Shown: in pieces, positions 15,633-23,975 of the stretch
How positions within the stretch are numbered: the stretch's first letter is position 1
Layout: each line of letters opens with the position of its first letter
Notes under the pieces: model-generated
Seen by the model: the letters and a program-made list of their open reading frames with translations, nothing else
Databases searched by the model: none
What the model was told of the DNA's origin: nothing
Made by a program: the position numbers and the translations under genes
Source: Nonomuraea polychroma
GTDB taxonomy: Bacteria; Actinomycetota; Actinomycetes; Streptosporangiales; Streptosporangiaceae
DNA: 64,000 bases
Direction of reading: 5' to 3'
Assembly: GCF_004011505.1 (NCBI RefSeq)
Contig: NZ_SAUN01000001.1
Location: 1,054,001 to 1,118,000 of the forward strand

Positions 15633-16367
15633 TCAGGCGGCGTAGTTGCGGACGGCGCGCAGGGCGTCAGCGGCGCGCGGCCCCTCGGCGGTGAGGCCGG
15701 TCTGCTCGGGCGTGAGCCGGCGAGCGCCGACCCGGCAGAACTCCGAGGCCAGGCCGGTGATCCGGTTCGGGGCGTCCGGGTCGCCGAAGGTCCAGCGGGT
15801 TCCGTCCGGTGCGGTGAGATCGCAGAACACCGGGGCGTCGGGGAGCCCGGCGACGGCGAAGGCGTACGGCAGCGTACGGTGGGCCAGCCAGGCCACATGG
15901 CGCAGCCGGGCCGTGTCGGGGTACACGATGCCCAGCGGGACCGTGATGTCCAGGGCGTGCGCCCAGTGCTCGGCGATCCTGGTCGTGGCCAGGGTGCGGG
16001 GGGACAGCGGAGTCCTGACCCAGGAGAGACGGGTGCCCGGTGGATGGGCCCGCAGCGCGTCAGGAGTGGCGAAGGCGCTCTTGCGCCAGCGGGCCAGCAG
16101 GTCGGCCGGCGGCATCCCGCGTTCGGCGGCGACCATCTCGTCGGCCAGGCCGTCCACGGTGGTTTCCGCAGAGGGCAGAAGGGCTGTCGCGTCCGTGATG
16201 GACGGGCCGGTGACCGCTTCTTCGGTCTGGGCGAGGTGCAGGACGACGTCGGAGACGGTCCAGCCCGCGGCCGCGGAGGGGTGAGCCCACTGATCCAGGG
16301 TCAAGGACTCCAATACCGCGTCCAGCTGGCGGTATTCCGCAGCCAGATCATCGAAGATGTCCGTCAT
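15633..16367 (-). CDS. TIGR03084-like DinB/maleylpyruvate-isomerase-fold protein
   Basis: A 244-residue protein of the mycothiol-dependent maleylpyruvate isomerase superfamily. The N-terminal four-helix metal-binding domain is visible: YRQLDAVLESLTLDQWAHPS, GWTVSDVVLHLAQTEEAV, and ATTRIAEHWAHALDITVPLG. The conserved His residues lie in VLHLAQ near 42 and in EHWAHALD near 144-148. The C-terminal domain holds TAPDGTRWTFGDPDAPNRI. The family often acts with mycothiol; the reaction here is unknown. The start at 16367 follows a perfect palindrome at 16380. Confidence 0.75.
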   Translation of the reverse strand: MTDIFDDLAAEYRQLDAVLESLTLDQWAHPSAAAGWTVSDVVLHLAQTEEAVTGPSITDATALLPSAETTVDGLADEMVAAERGMPPADLLARWRKSAFATPDALRAHPPGTRLSWVRTPLSPRTLATTRIAEHWAHALDITVPLGIVYPDTARLRHVAWLAHRTLPYAFAVAGLPDAPVFCDLTAPDGTRWTFGDPDAPNRITGLASEFCRVGARRLTPEQTGLTAEGPRAADALRAVRNYAA

Positions 16368-16379
16368 CAACCCATCGTA

Positions 16380-16394
16380 CAGAACTTTGTTCTG
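16380..16394. promoter_or_regulatory. Palindrome CAGAACTTTGTTCTG
   Basis: A perfect inverted repeat with a 3-base centre lies 13 bases upstream of the start of the TIGR03084-like gene, at the position expected for an operator. It resembles an actinobacterial SOS box (GAAC-N4-GTTC), but the spacer is 3 rather than 4, so that is not claimed. The regulator is unknown. Confidence 0.45.
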
Positions 16395-16496
16395 CACGTT
16401 CCAGGCAATGCCATATCCAGATACGCATACCTTGAGTCGGATCGACCTCCCGGTACGTACCTCTGAGCGCAACTATCCGGTTTCGGGAGGTACGTC

Positions 16497-17558
16497 ATGC
16501 ACCGCAGAGTCGCCCTGCTCTCCGCCCTCGCGCTCACCCTGGCAGGCGCCCTGGTCCCCGCGAGCGCCGCCCAGGCCAGTGCCTCGACCGGCCTCGACCC
16601 CAGGCGGCCCGTCGGATGGTCCGGCGCCGACTCCTGGTCAGAACGCAGGACCGTCCTGTCGTACTGGACGCCGCAACGCATGCTGGCGGCGGAGGCTCTG
16701 GGTGCGCCCGTCCCGCGACGCACCAGCCAGTGGGACGACCCGTCCCAGGGCACCCCGTGGGCCACCCGCGGCGCCGCGTCGACGACGACCCGGCGCACCC
16801 CGTGGACCACCCAGGGCGCCGCCTGGTCGGTCCGTGGCGTCGCGGCCCAGCAGCAGACCCTGGTGCCCAACAGCCCCGGGCTGCGGTGGACCGACGGGGA
16901 CGCGGTCGTGCGCACCGTCGGCCGGGTGTTCTTCACCACGGCGGAAGGCCGAAACTCCGCATGCTCCGGCACGGCCGTGACCAGCGCCAACGAGAGCGTG
17001 GTGATCACGGCGGGGCACTGCGTGAAGCTGAACGGCGCCGCGCACCGCAACTGGGTGTTCGTCCCGGGCTTCGACAACGGCCGGCGCCCGTTCGGCACCT
17101 GGGTCGCCACCCGACTGCTGACCACCCAGCAGTGGAACGCCCGAGAGGACATCAACTTCGACGTCGCCGCGGTCGTGGTGGCGCCGCTGCAGGGGCGGAC
17201 GCTGACTGACGTCGTGGGCGGGCAGGGTGTGGCGTTCAACCAGCCCAGGCGGCGGCAGATGTACTCCTTCGGCTACCCGGCGGCGGCGCCGTTCGACGGC
17301 TCACGGCTGATCTACTGCAGCGGGCGCGCGATCGACGACACCGTCATGACCAGCGACCTGGGGTTGCGCTGCAACATGACCGGCGGGTCCAGCGGCGGAC
17401 CCTGGTTCCAGGGCTTCGACGAGTCCACCGGTCAGGGCTGGCTGAACTCGGTCAACAGCTTCAAGTACAACTTCGCGCCGAACTTCATGTTCGGCCCCTT
17501 CTTCGGGAACGAGGCCATGGCCGTCTATCAGGCCGCGCAGAACACCAACGCGCTGTGA
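16497..17558 (+). CDS. Secreted trypsin-like (V8/S1B-type) serine protease
   Basis: A 353-residue exported protease. The signal peptide is HRRVALLSALALTLAGALVP, with a cut near ASAAQA-SA. A propeptide-like stretch with repeats (TPWATRGAAST, TPWTTQGAAWS) precedes the catalytic domain. Triad: His in VITAGHCVKL near 173, Asp in NFDVAAVVV near 221, Ser in TGGSSGGPWFQG near 298. Substrate pocket residues are not clear, so cleavage preference is not called. The upstream region is short and shared with the divergent TIGR03084-like gene. It is convergent with the flavin reductase. Confidence 0.88.
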   Translation: MHRRVALLSALALTLAGALVPASAAQASASTGLDPRRPVGWSGADSWSERRTVLSYWTPQRMLAAEALGAPVPRRTSQWDDPSQGTPWATRGAASTTTRRTPWTTQGAAWSVRGVAAQQQTLVPNSPGLRWTDGDAVVRTVGRVFFTTAEGRNSACSGTAVTSANESVVITAGHCVKLNGAAHRNWVFVPGFDNGRRPFGTWVATRLLTTQQWNAREDINFDVAAVVVAPLQGRTLTDVVGGQGVAFNQPRRRQMYSFGYPAAAPFDGSRLIYCSGRAIDDTVMTSDLGLRCNMTGGSSGGPWFQGFDESTGQGWLNSVNSFKYNFAPNFMFGPFFGNEAMAVYQAAQNTNAL

Positions 17559-17562
17559 GCCG

Positions 17563-18174
17563 TCATCCCCGGGGCGTCTGGCTGCGGTAGGAGTGGCCGA
17601 GTTCCGGGCCGAGCCCGAAGTAGTGGCGGAAGTTGTAGATGAGCGGGCTCCAGGCGGCCGGGTCCACGTGGTGGGTGCCGGGCACGACGATGCGCGGGTC
17701 CGCGTGGACCTTGCCGACGACGGCCTCGGCGATGACGAACCCGCCCGCGACGCCCGGCCGTACCCGTTCGGCGCGGGCCTCCAGTTGGAGGGGGCACTCG
17801 GCGACCCGCGGCGGCCGTACGGTGTCGGACGGCTCGGCGCGCAACCCGGCCGCGCCGAACTTGTCCGGCTCGAAGCGGCAGCCGTGCGGCTTGGTCGCGG
17901 GCACGGGATGGCGGCCGGTGAGGGGCGCCAGCCGCTCGACCGCCGCCCACTGGTGCGGCGCGGGCAGGTTGATCACCAGCTCGGGGCGGCGCGCGAGGTT
18001 GAACGCGGTCTGGCCCTCCGCGCCCAGCCCGAGCACGATCACCTGGCCGAGCGCCCACGCCGAGGAGATCGGGGCGAGATTGGCCGATCCGTCGTCGTTC
18101 TCGGTCGACAGCAGCACGACCGGGGTGCCGAAGTACAGGATGGCGGGCTCGATGGCCACATGAGCTGCGTTCAT
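17563..18174 (-). CDS. Flavin reductase-like FMN-binding split-barrel protein
   Basis: A 203-residue protein of the flavin reductase/nitrilotriacetate monooxygenase component B fold. YFGTPVVLLSTENDDGSANL and APISSAWALGQVIVLGLG form the FMN-binding barrel, followed by TAFNLARRPELVINLP. These proteins use NAD(P)H to reduce FMN for a partner monooxygenase, or work alone as flavoproteins of unknown activity. No partner monooxygenase is adjacent. The stop lies 4 bases past the stop of the convergent protease gene. Confidence 0.8.
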   Translation of the reverse strand: MNAAHVAIEPAILYFGTPVVLLSTENDDGSANLAPISSAWALGQVIVLGLGAEGQTAFNLARRPELVINLPAPHQWAAVERLAPLTGRHPVPATKPHGCRFEPDKFGAAGLRAEPSDTVRPPRVAECPLQLEARAERVRPGVAGGFVIAEAVVGKVHADPRIVVPGTHHVDPAAWSPLIYNFRHYFGLGPELGHSYRSQTPRG

Positions 18175-18247
18175 GGACCGGAGCCTAGGAAGCGGACGTT
18201 CAAACGGCGGTCGAAGGGTCGCGCGCCGGCGGAGTGAGGCCGAGTGA

Positions 18248-18358
18248 GGCGATCAGGGCGATCATGTCGGCGCTCCGGAGGCTCCCGTGGCCACCGGGTA
18301 CGACGTCGTGGAGTTCGCCGGAAACCGCATCCGCAGGGTAACCGGCTTCTTCGTTTGA
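18248..18358 (+). pseudogene. Remnant of a SnoaL-like (NTF2-fold) protein C-terminus
   Basis: In a 341-base stretch without genes, a short frame reads GDQGDHVGAPEAPVATGYDV and then VEFAGNRIRRVTGFFV before a stop at 18356. The ending 'DVVEF-G-RIRRVTGFF' is the typical last strand and helix of SnoaL-like polyketide-cyclase-fold proteins. There is no start and a stop lies just upstream, so only the last 36 codons survive. The call is by eye. The rest of the gap (18175-18247 and 18359-18478) shows nothing I can name. Confidence 0.4.
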
Positions 18359-18478
18359 CCTGTCTTCGCCGCGCACCCGTTGGGCCGCGCCGAGTTGCCC
18401 TGCGATGTGTCAATGGCGCGGAGTCGGGACCGGGAGGCCGTCAAGGGGGTTGGACGGAAAGTCGACACAAGATCGACG

Positions 18479-18517
18479 GACCGAAAACTTCGCCAAACAA
18501 GCGCGAAGGTTTCGGTC
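18479..18517 (-). terminator. Hairpin at the end of the first LacI gene
   Basis: GACCGAAAACTTCGC (18479-18493) and GCGAAGGTTTCGGTC (18503-18517) form a 15-base stem with one mismatch and a 9-base loop. It overlaps the LacI stop codon (18516-18518). It lacks a T run. The right arm repeats a sequence found again at the other end of the gene (19578-19590), so it may also be an operator. Confidence 0.5.
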
Positions 18518-19559
18518 AGCGGGCGGGAGGTGCGGTGCTGCCCCGGACGACCAGTTCGGTGCCGAGCTCGACCCGGCTCTGCGCCAGCGGCTCTCCTCGG
18601 GCGAGGGTCATCAGCATGGTGGCGGCCGCGGCGGCCATCTCGGTGAGTGGCTGGCGGATGGTGGTCAGCGGAGGGATGGTCCACCGCATCGGAGGCAGGT
18701 CGTCGAAGCCGATCACGCTCAGCTCGTCGGGGATGCGCAGCCCCAGGTCATAGGCCGCCCGGTAGACCCCCATGGCCTCGCCGTCGTTGCAGGTGAAGAT
18801 GGCGGTCGGCGGGTCGGGCAGGCGCAGCAGCCGGTGGGCCTGCGCCAGGCCGCCCTCGACGAGGTAGTCGCCCGGGCAGATCAGGTCCGGGTCGACGGGC
18901 ACGCCGGCGGTGTCCAGCGCGGCCCGGTAGCCGTCCAGCCTGGCCCGGCTGGACAAGGCGTAGTCGGGGCCGGTGATGATCCCGATGCGGCGGTGCCCGA
19001 GCTCCAGCAGGTGGCGGGTGGCCCAGAGCCCGCCGCTCCAGTTGCTCGCGCCCACCGACGGCACGCGCTGGCCCGGGTCCCCGCTGGGGTCGAGCATCAC
19101 GAGGGGGATGCCCCGGGTGGCGAGCTGGTCGCGCTGCTCGTCGGTCAGGCTGGAGAACACGGCGATCACCCCGGTCGGGCGGCGGCCCAGCACGTCTTGG
19201 ATCCAGCCGCGGCCGGGAACGTGGCGGTGTTGCAGCTCCGACACCACCACGGCCAGGTGGTGCTCGCGCGCCACCTGCTCGACGCCCTTGATGATCTCTA
19301 TCGGGTAGTCGCCCTCCAGCGCGTGGAAGACCAGCTCGATCAGGGGGGCCGGGCTGACGCGCCGCCGCTGCCTGCGGTAGCCGTGCTCGCGGATGAGGCG
19401 CTCGATGGCGGCGCGGGTCTCCGGCGCCACCTCCGACCGGCCGTTGACCACTTTGGAGACCGTCGCCGTCGACACCCCGGCAAGCTCGGCCAGCTGCGCG
19501 ATGGTCAGCGGCTGGGCAGGGGGGCCGTCGGATGCCGTCGGCTCCTGGGTCGCGGTCAT
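18516..19559 (-). CDS. LacI-family transcriptional repressor (first sugar cluster)
   Basis: A 347-residue regulator with a LacI helix-turn-helix at about 18-40 (TIAQLAELAGVSTATVSKVV) and hinge helix (RSEVAPETRAAIERLIREHG). The periplasmic-binding-like core has effector contacts expected in IFTCNDGEAMGVYRAAYD and VIGFDDLPPMRWTIPPLTT. It is divergent from the sugar-binding protein gene at 19778. The intergenic region holds a GAAA-N-TTTC palindrome and repeated TTTCG motifs, which match operators reported for xylose/xylan-type LacI repressors of actinomycetes. The inducing sugar is not known. Confidence 0.9.
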   Translation of the reverse strand: MTATQEPTASDGPPAQPLTIAQLAELAGVSTATVSKVVNGRSEVAPETRAAIERLIREHGYRRQRRRVSPAPLIELVFHALEGDYPIEIIKGVEQVAREHHLAVVVSELQHRHVPGRGWIQDVLGRRPTGVIAVFSSLTDEQRDQLATRGIPLVMLDPSGDPGQRVPSVGASNWSGGLWATRHLLELGHRRIGIITGPDYALSSRARLDGYRAALDTAGVPVDPDLICPGDYLVEGGLAQAHRLLRLPDPPTAIFTCNDGEAMGVYRAAYDLGLRIPDELSVIGFDDLPPMRWTIPPLTTIRQPLTEMAAAAATMLMTLARGEPLAQSRVELGTELVVRGSTAPPAR

Positions 19560-19680
19560 GGCGGCAGTCTAACGACAAGGTTTCGGCAGTTTGACCCGAC
19601 CGTTTCGACGATCTTGCGTGACGATTCTTGACGGGTTTCGAGAAGCGCACCTAGAGTCCCGATTTAACGATCGGAGCATC

Positions 19681-19698
19681 TTCCGAAAGTTTCTGGAA
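19681..19698. promoter_or_regulatory. Candidate LacI operator TTCCGAAAGTTTCTGGAA
   Basis: A GAAA-N-TTTC core with partly matching flanks lies 80 bases before the sugar-binding protein gene. Three TTTCG motifs in the same orientation also occur at 19581, 19603 and 19636. This is the expected binding region of the divergent LacI protein. Confidence 0.5.
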
Positions 19699-19777
19699 AT
19701 CGTCCGCCAAGCTCGACGTTGCATGACGCCTCCGCGCGCCGACAGTCCGTTCCACCCCCTGAGCAAAAGAGATCGCA

Positions 19778-21046
19778 GTGAAGCTTCGTATCGCAGCACC
19801 GCTCGTCGCCATCGCCTTGACCACGGCCGCCTGTGGAGGCGGCGGTGGCACCTCGGCCCAGCCGTCGGGTGACGGCAAGTCGTTCGAGTTCTGGTCGTTC
19901 ACCGGGATCGACCAGAAGAAGTCGGTCGACAGGTACCAGAAGGAGAACCCGGGTGTGCAGGTCAAGCTGACCGAGGTGGGGGGCTCCACGGAGACGGCAC
20001 AGGCCCTGACCACGGCGCTGGCCGGTGGCAAGGTGCCGGACCTCGTCCTCATCCAGGGTGACGACCTGCCGAAGTTCGTGCAGCAGCCGCAGAACTTCCA
20101 CGACCTGCGGCAGTTCGGCGCCGACAAGATCAAGGGCGACTACCTGGACTGGGTGATCAGCCAGAGCACCGCCAAGGGCGGCGAGATCATCGGCATTCCG
20201 ACTGACGTGGGCGGCATGGCGGTGGCGTACCGCACGGACCTGTTCAAGGAGGCCGGGCTGCCGACGGACCGGGAGGAGGTGGGCAAGCTCTGGCCGACGT
20301 GGGACGCCTTCATCGAGACGGGCAGGAAGTACACCGCGGCCACCGGGAAGGCGTTCGTCGACAACGCCGCCACCAGCGTGTTCTACCAGGCGGTCAACCA
20401 GGGGCCGATGAAGTACTACGACCCCTCGGGCAACGTCGTCTACAGCACAAGCCCCCAGGTCAAGACCGCCTTCGACCTGGCGATCAAGGCGGCGCAGGCC
20501 GGGATCACGGCCAAGCAGAGCTCGTTCTCCGACGGCTGGAGCGCGGGCCTGGGCAAGGGCCAGTTCGCGGTGGTCTCCGCGCCGGCGTGGCTGCTGGGAC
20601 AGATCGAGCGGAACGCCCCCGACACCAAGGGCAAGTGGGACATCGCCGCCATTCCCGGCGGGGCCGGCAACTGGGGCGGCAGCTACCTGGCCATCCCCAA
20701 GGGCGCCAAGAACCCCAAGGCTGCCTGGGACTACATCACCAAGACACAGTCGCCGCAGAGTCAGCTGGAGCACTTCGTCGACTCCGGATCGCTGCCCACC
20801 ACCCCGTCGGTCTACAAGGACCCGAAGCTGACCGGGCACAAGGACTCGTTCTTCTCCGACGCGCCGACCGGGACGATCTACACCAACTCGCTGCTCGGGC
20901 TCAAGCCGTTCCACGTCGGCACGGACAGCGCCGCCATCGGTCAGGAGTTCCTGAACGCGCTCGAGAACGTGGAGCAGGGCAAGGGCGACGCCGCCAAGGC
21001 ATGGGACGCGGCGCTGGCCAACATCAAGACCGCCATCGGTAAGTAG
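19778..21046 (+). CDS. Sugar ABC transporter substrate-binding lipoprotein
   Basis: A 422-residue extracellular solute-binding protein of the MalE-like family 1, anchored as a lipoprotein. The signal ends in a lipobox, ALTTAACGGGGG, with Cys near residue 19. The mature core opens with FEFWSFTGIDQKKSVDRYQK, as is usual for this family, and contains GKVPDLVLIQGDDLPKF and DNAATSVFYQAVNQG. It starts with GTG, with AAAGAGATCGCA upstream. It is followed by two permease genes; no ATPase is present, so a shared MsmK-type ATPase encoded elsewhere is likely. The sugar is unknown, although a beta-xyloside or arabinoside fits the operator type. Confidence 0.9.
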   Translation: MKLRIAAPLVAIALTTAACGGGGGTSAQPSGDGKSFEFWSFTGIDQKKSVDRYQKENPGVQVKLTEVGGSTETAQALTTALAGGKVPDLVLIQGDDLPKFVQQPQNFHDLRQFGADKIKGDYLDWVISQSTAKGGEIIGIPTDVGGMAVAYRTDLFKEAGLPTDREEVGKLWPTWDAFIETGRKYTAATGKAFVDNAATSVFYQAVNQGPMKYYDPSGNVVYSTSPQVKTAFDLAIKAAQAGITAKQSSFSDGWSAGLGKGQFAVVSAPAWLLGQIERNAPDTKGKWDIAAIPGGAGNWGGSYLAIPKGAKNPKAAWDYITKTQSPQSQLEHFVDSGSLPTTPSVYKDPKLTGHKDSFFSDAPTGTIYTNSLLGLKPFHVGTDSAAIGQEFLNALENVEQGKGDAAKAWDAALANIKTAIGK

Positions 21047-21053
21047 GACCGGC

Positions 21054-22010
21054 GTGACGACGACTCTCAGCACGTCGCGGGCGGCCAGTACGCCGCCCGC
21101 GGTCCCCACCCGGGTCCGGCAGAGCATCCGCGAGCGCGTCGCCCCGTACGCCTACGTCGCGCCGTTCTTCCTGATCTTCGCGGTGTTCGGCCTGGTGCCG
21201 CTGCTGTTCACGTTCTACGTGGCGCTGTTCGACTGGAACCCGATCGGCGAGCGCGTCTTCATCGGCCTGGACAACTTCACCCGCCTGCTCGACGACGCCC
21301 GGTTCTGGAACGCCGCCTGGAACACCATCAGCATCTGGCTGCTGTCGACCGTGCCGCAGCTGCTGCTGGCGCTGGGCCTGGCGCACCTGCTCAACCAGGC
21401 CCGGCTGCGGCTCGCGGTGTTCTTCCGGATGTCGATGCTGGTGCCGTACATCACCTCGGTCGCGGCCACCGCCATCGTCTTCGCCCAGATGTTCGACCGC
21501 GACTACGGCCTGCTCAACTGGATGCTCGGGCTTGTGGGGGTGGAGCCGATCGACTTCAAGCAGTCGGTGTGGGGCAGCCACCTGCTCATCGCGGCGATGG
21601 TCACCTGGCGCTGGTTCGGCTACACGACCCTGCTGTATCTGGCCTCGCTGCAGGCGATCCCGCGCTCGCTGTACGAGGCCGCCGCGGTCGACGGCGCGGG
21701 CGGCTGGAAGCAGTTCCGCCACATCTCCATCCCGTCCCTGCGGCCGGTCATCGTGTTCACGATCGTGACCTCCACGATCGGCGGGCTGCAGATCTTCACC
21801 GAGCCGCTGCTCATCTCGCGGGTCTCGGCGGTGACCTGCGGGCCGGTCCGCCAGTGCCAGACGCTCACACTCTTCCTGTACGAGCAGGGCTTCGGCCAGT
21901 TCCAGTTCGGCTACGGCGCCGCCATCGGCGTGGCCCTGTTCCTGCTGATCATCGTGATGGCCACGATCAACTACGTCCTGTCCACCCGCACCCGCTCGGA
22001 GCGATCATGA
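21054..22010 (+). CDS. Sugar ABC transporter permease, MalF type
   Basis: A 318-residue membrane subunit with six predicted membrane segments, the first being VAPYAYVAPFFLIFAVFGLV. The cytoplasmic EAA loop that contacts the ATPase reads YEAAAVDGAGGWKQFRHISI, followed by PSLRPVIVF. It starts with GTG 8 bases after the binding-protein stop and overlaps the next permease by ATGA. It pairs with 22007-22828 to form the channel. Confidence 0.92.
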   Translation: MTTTLSTSRAASTPPAVPTRVRQSIRERVAPYAYVAPFFLIFAVFGLVPLLFTFYVALFDWNPIGERVFIGLDNFTRLLDDARFWNAAWNTISIWLLSTVPQLLLALGLAHLLNQARLRLAVFFRMSMLVPYITSVAATAIVFAQMFDRDYGLLNWMLGLVGVEPIDFKQSVWGSHLLIAAMVTWRWFGYTTLLYLASLQAIPRSLYEAAAVDGAGGWKQFRHISIPSLRPVIVFTIVTSTIGGLQIFTEPLLISRVSAVTCGPVRQCQTLTLFLYEQGFGQFQFGYGAAIGVALFLLIIVMATINYVLSTRTRSERS

Positions 22011-22828
22011 ACCATCGGATCCGCTGGTGGACCTACCTCCTGCTGGGGCTGGCGGTCTTCGCCTGCCTGTTCCCGCTGTACTGGATGTTCGTGGTGGCCT
22101 CGACCGACTCGGCGACCGCCAGGCAGATGCCGCCCGAGATCCTGCCCGGCGGGAACTTCTTCCACCTGGCCGGGCTGGTGTTCGCGACGGTGCCGTTCCT
22201 GCGTTCGATCGTCAACAGCCTGATCGTCGCGGGAACGATCGGCATCGGCCATGCGGTGCTGTGCTCGCTGGCCGGCTTCGCCTTCGCCAAACTGCGCTTC
22301 CCCGGCCGGAACGTGCTGTTCCTGATCGTCGTGCTGACCATGACCGTGCCGACGCAGCTCGGGGTCATCCCGCAGTACATGATCATCTCCAGTCTGAACT
22401 GGGTGGACACCCTGCAGGCGCTCATCGTGCCCGGCCTGGCCAGCGCGTTCGGCATCTTCTGGATGCGCCAGCACATCGGCGCCACGATCAGCGACGAGAT
22501 CCTCCAGGCCGCCCGCATCGACGGGGCCACCACCTGGCAGATCTTCTGGCGGATCGCGTTCCCGCTGGTCCGGCCGGCCGCGTTCGTGCTCGGCCTGCTC
22601 GGCTTCGTCACCGCGTGGAACGACTTCCTGTGGCCGTTCATCGTGCTGAAGTCACCGGAGATGTACACCACGCAGATCGCCATCAAGGCCCTGCAGAACA
22701 GCTTCGACATCGACCTCGGCCTGGCCATGTCCGGCTCGTTCCTGGCCACGCTGCCGCTGCTCGTGCTGTTCGTCTTCGTCGGCCGGCGGATGGTGGCCGG
22801 GATCATGGACGGCGCCTTCAAGGGATGA
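22007..22828 (+). CDS. Sugar ABC transporter permease, MalG type
   Basis: A 273-residue second channel subunit. The first segment is WWTYLLLGLAVFACLFPLYW and the EAA loop reads LQAARIDGATTWQIFWRIAF, followed by PLVRPA. The C-terminus RRMVAGIMDGAFKG is the usual MalG-type ending that reaches the translocation path. It ends the first transport operon; a hairpin terminator follows at 22837-22867. Confidence 0.92.
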   Translation: MNHRIRWWTYLLLGLAVFACLFPLYWMFVVASTDSATARQMPPEILPGGNFFHLAGLVFATVPFLRSIVNSLIVAGTIGIGHAVLCSLAGFAFAKLRFPGRNVLFLIVVLTMTVPTQLGVIPQYMIISSLNWVDTLQALIVPGLASAFGIFWMRQHIGATISDEILQAARIDGATTWQIFWRIAFPLVRPAAFVLGLLGFVTAWNDFLWPFIVLKSPEMYTTQIAIKALQNSFDIDLGLAMSGSFLATLPLLVLFVFVGRRMVAGIMDGAFKG

Positions 22829-22836
22829 CAACTAAA

Positions 22837-22867
22837 GGCGGGTCGCGGCTCGGGCTCGTGACCCGCC
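22837..22867 (+). terminator. Hairpin after the first sugar transport operon
   Basis: GGCGGGTC (22837-22844) pairs perfectly with GACCCGCC (22860-22867), 8 bases after the permease stop and 7 before the next gene. It separates the operon from the second LacI gene. Confidence 0.6.
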
Positions 22868-22874
22868 CTACCAT

Positions 22875-23900
22875 GTGACCGTGAGCCCAAGCCCTCGATC
22901 CGCGCCCAGCATCCGGGACGTCGCCGCCGCCGCGGGGGTCTCCTACCAGACCGTCTCCCGCGTGCTCAACGACTCCCCACGGGTGCGGCCGGAAACACGC
23001 ACCGCCGTCCTGGCGGCCATCGAGCGGCTCGGCTTCCGGCCCAGCCGGGCGGCTCGCGCCCTGAGCCTCGGCCGCGCCCTCGGCATCACCGTCGTCACGT
23101 CCAACACCGTGCTGTACGGCTACGCCACCACCTTGCGGGGACTCGAGGAGGCCGCCCGCACTGAGGGCCTGGCCATGGGCATCAGGGTCGTGGAGTCGGC
23201 CGCGTCCGCCGAGGTGAAGCAGACCGTGGACTACGTCAGCGACGCCAGTGCGGGCGGCGTGGTGGTGATCGCGTGGGACCCGATGGGCATCGCGGTGCTG
23301 GAGGCGCTGCCGAAGGACGTCCCCGCCGTCGCCGTGGCCGAGCCGGCCGCCCCCGACCGGGGCCGGGTCGCGATCGCGCTGGACGAGCGCCGGGCCGCCG
23401 CCGACGCCACCCGGCACCTCCTGGAGCTCGGCCATCGCACCGTCCACCACGTGGCGATCCCGTCCGAGGGCGGACCGGGCGGCCGGCTCGCGGGCTGGCA
23501 GGACGCGCTCGTGCAGGCGGGGGCGGAGGTTCCCGAGGTGCTGGGCTGCGGGTGGGACATCGAGTCCGCCTACGCGGCGGGGCGGCGGCTGGCCGCCGAG
23601 CCGGAGGTCACCGCGATCCTGTGCGGCAACGACGACATCGCCCAGGGGGTTCGGCGCGCTCTGTACGACGCGGGCAAGGACGTGCCCGGTGACGTGAGCA
23701 TCGTCGGGTTCGACGACATCCCGGGCTCGGCGTACTCGACCCCCGCCCTGACCACGGTGCGGATGGACTTCGCCGGCCTGGGCCGGGCCTGCTTCCACGC
23801 GGCCGTGGCCGAGCTGACCGGCCAGGCGCAGCCCGTGCCCGTCCTCGTGCCGCCGGCGCTCGTGGTGCGCGAGTCGACCGCGCCGCCGCCCCGTTCCTGA
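22875..23900 (+). CDS. LacI-family transcriptional repressor (alpha-galactoside cluster)
   Basis: A 341-residue repressor. The helix-turn-helix is SIRDVAAAAGVSYQTVSRVL at about 12-31, with hinge PRVRPETRTAVLAAIERLGF. The core contains LELGHRTVHHVAIPSEGGPG, TAILCGNDDIAQGVRRALYD and IVGFDDIPGSAYSTPALTTV, all classical. The start is GTG 22875 or GTG 22881; neither has a clear ribosome site. It lies directly upstream of the alpha-galactosidase operon, which carries two lac-type operators, so it most likely represses that operon until an alpha-galactoside or galactose is present. Confidence 0.9.
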   Translation: MTVSPSPRSAPSIRDVAAAAGVSYQTVSRVLNDSPRVRPETRTAVLAAIERLGFRPSRAARALSLGRALGITVVTSNTVLYGYATTLRGLEEAARTEGLAMGIRVVESAASAEVKQTVDYVSDASAGGVVVIAWDPMGIAVLEALPKDVPAVAVAEPAAPDRGRVAIALDERRAAADATRHLLELGHRTVHHVAIPSEGGPGGRLAGWQDALVQAGAEVPEVLGCGWDIESAYAAGRRLAAEPEVTAILCGNDDIAQGVRRALYDAGKDVPGDVSIVGFDDIPGSAYSTPALTTVRMDFAGLGRACFHAAVAELTGQAQPVPVLVPPALVVRESTAPPPRS

Positions 23901-23944
23901 AATCGGCGCGTAACAATCCCGCAAACAGGCTTCTCTTCTGGTGA

Positions 23945-23958
23945 TGTGACCGCTCACA
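23945..23958. promoter_or_regulatory. LacI operator copy 1, TGTGACCGCTCACA
   Basis: A palindrome with one mismatch around a central CG, of the same form as the ideal lac operator core TGTGAGCGCTCACA. It lies 77 bases before the alpha-galactosidase start. Confidence 0.75.
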
Positions 23959-23975
23959 CTAACGCCTACGAGTGA

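Noticed and set aside
16380..16394. LexA SOS box before the TIGR03084-like gene
   Set aside because: The spacer between GAAC and GTTC is 3 rather than the required 4, and the gene has no repair role.
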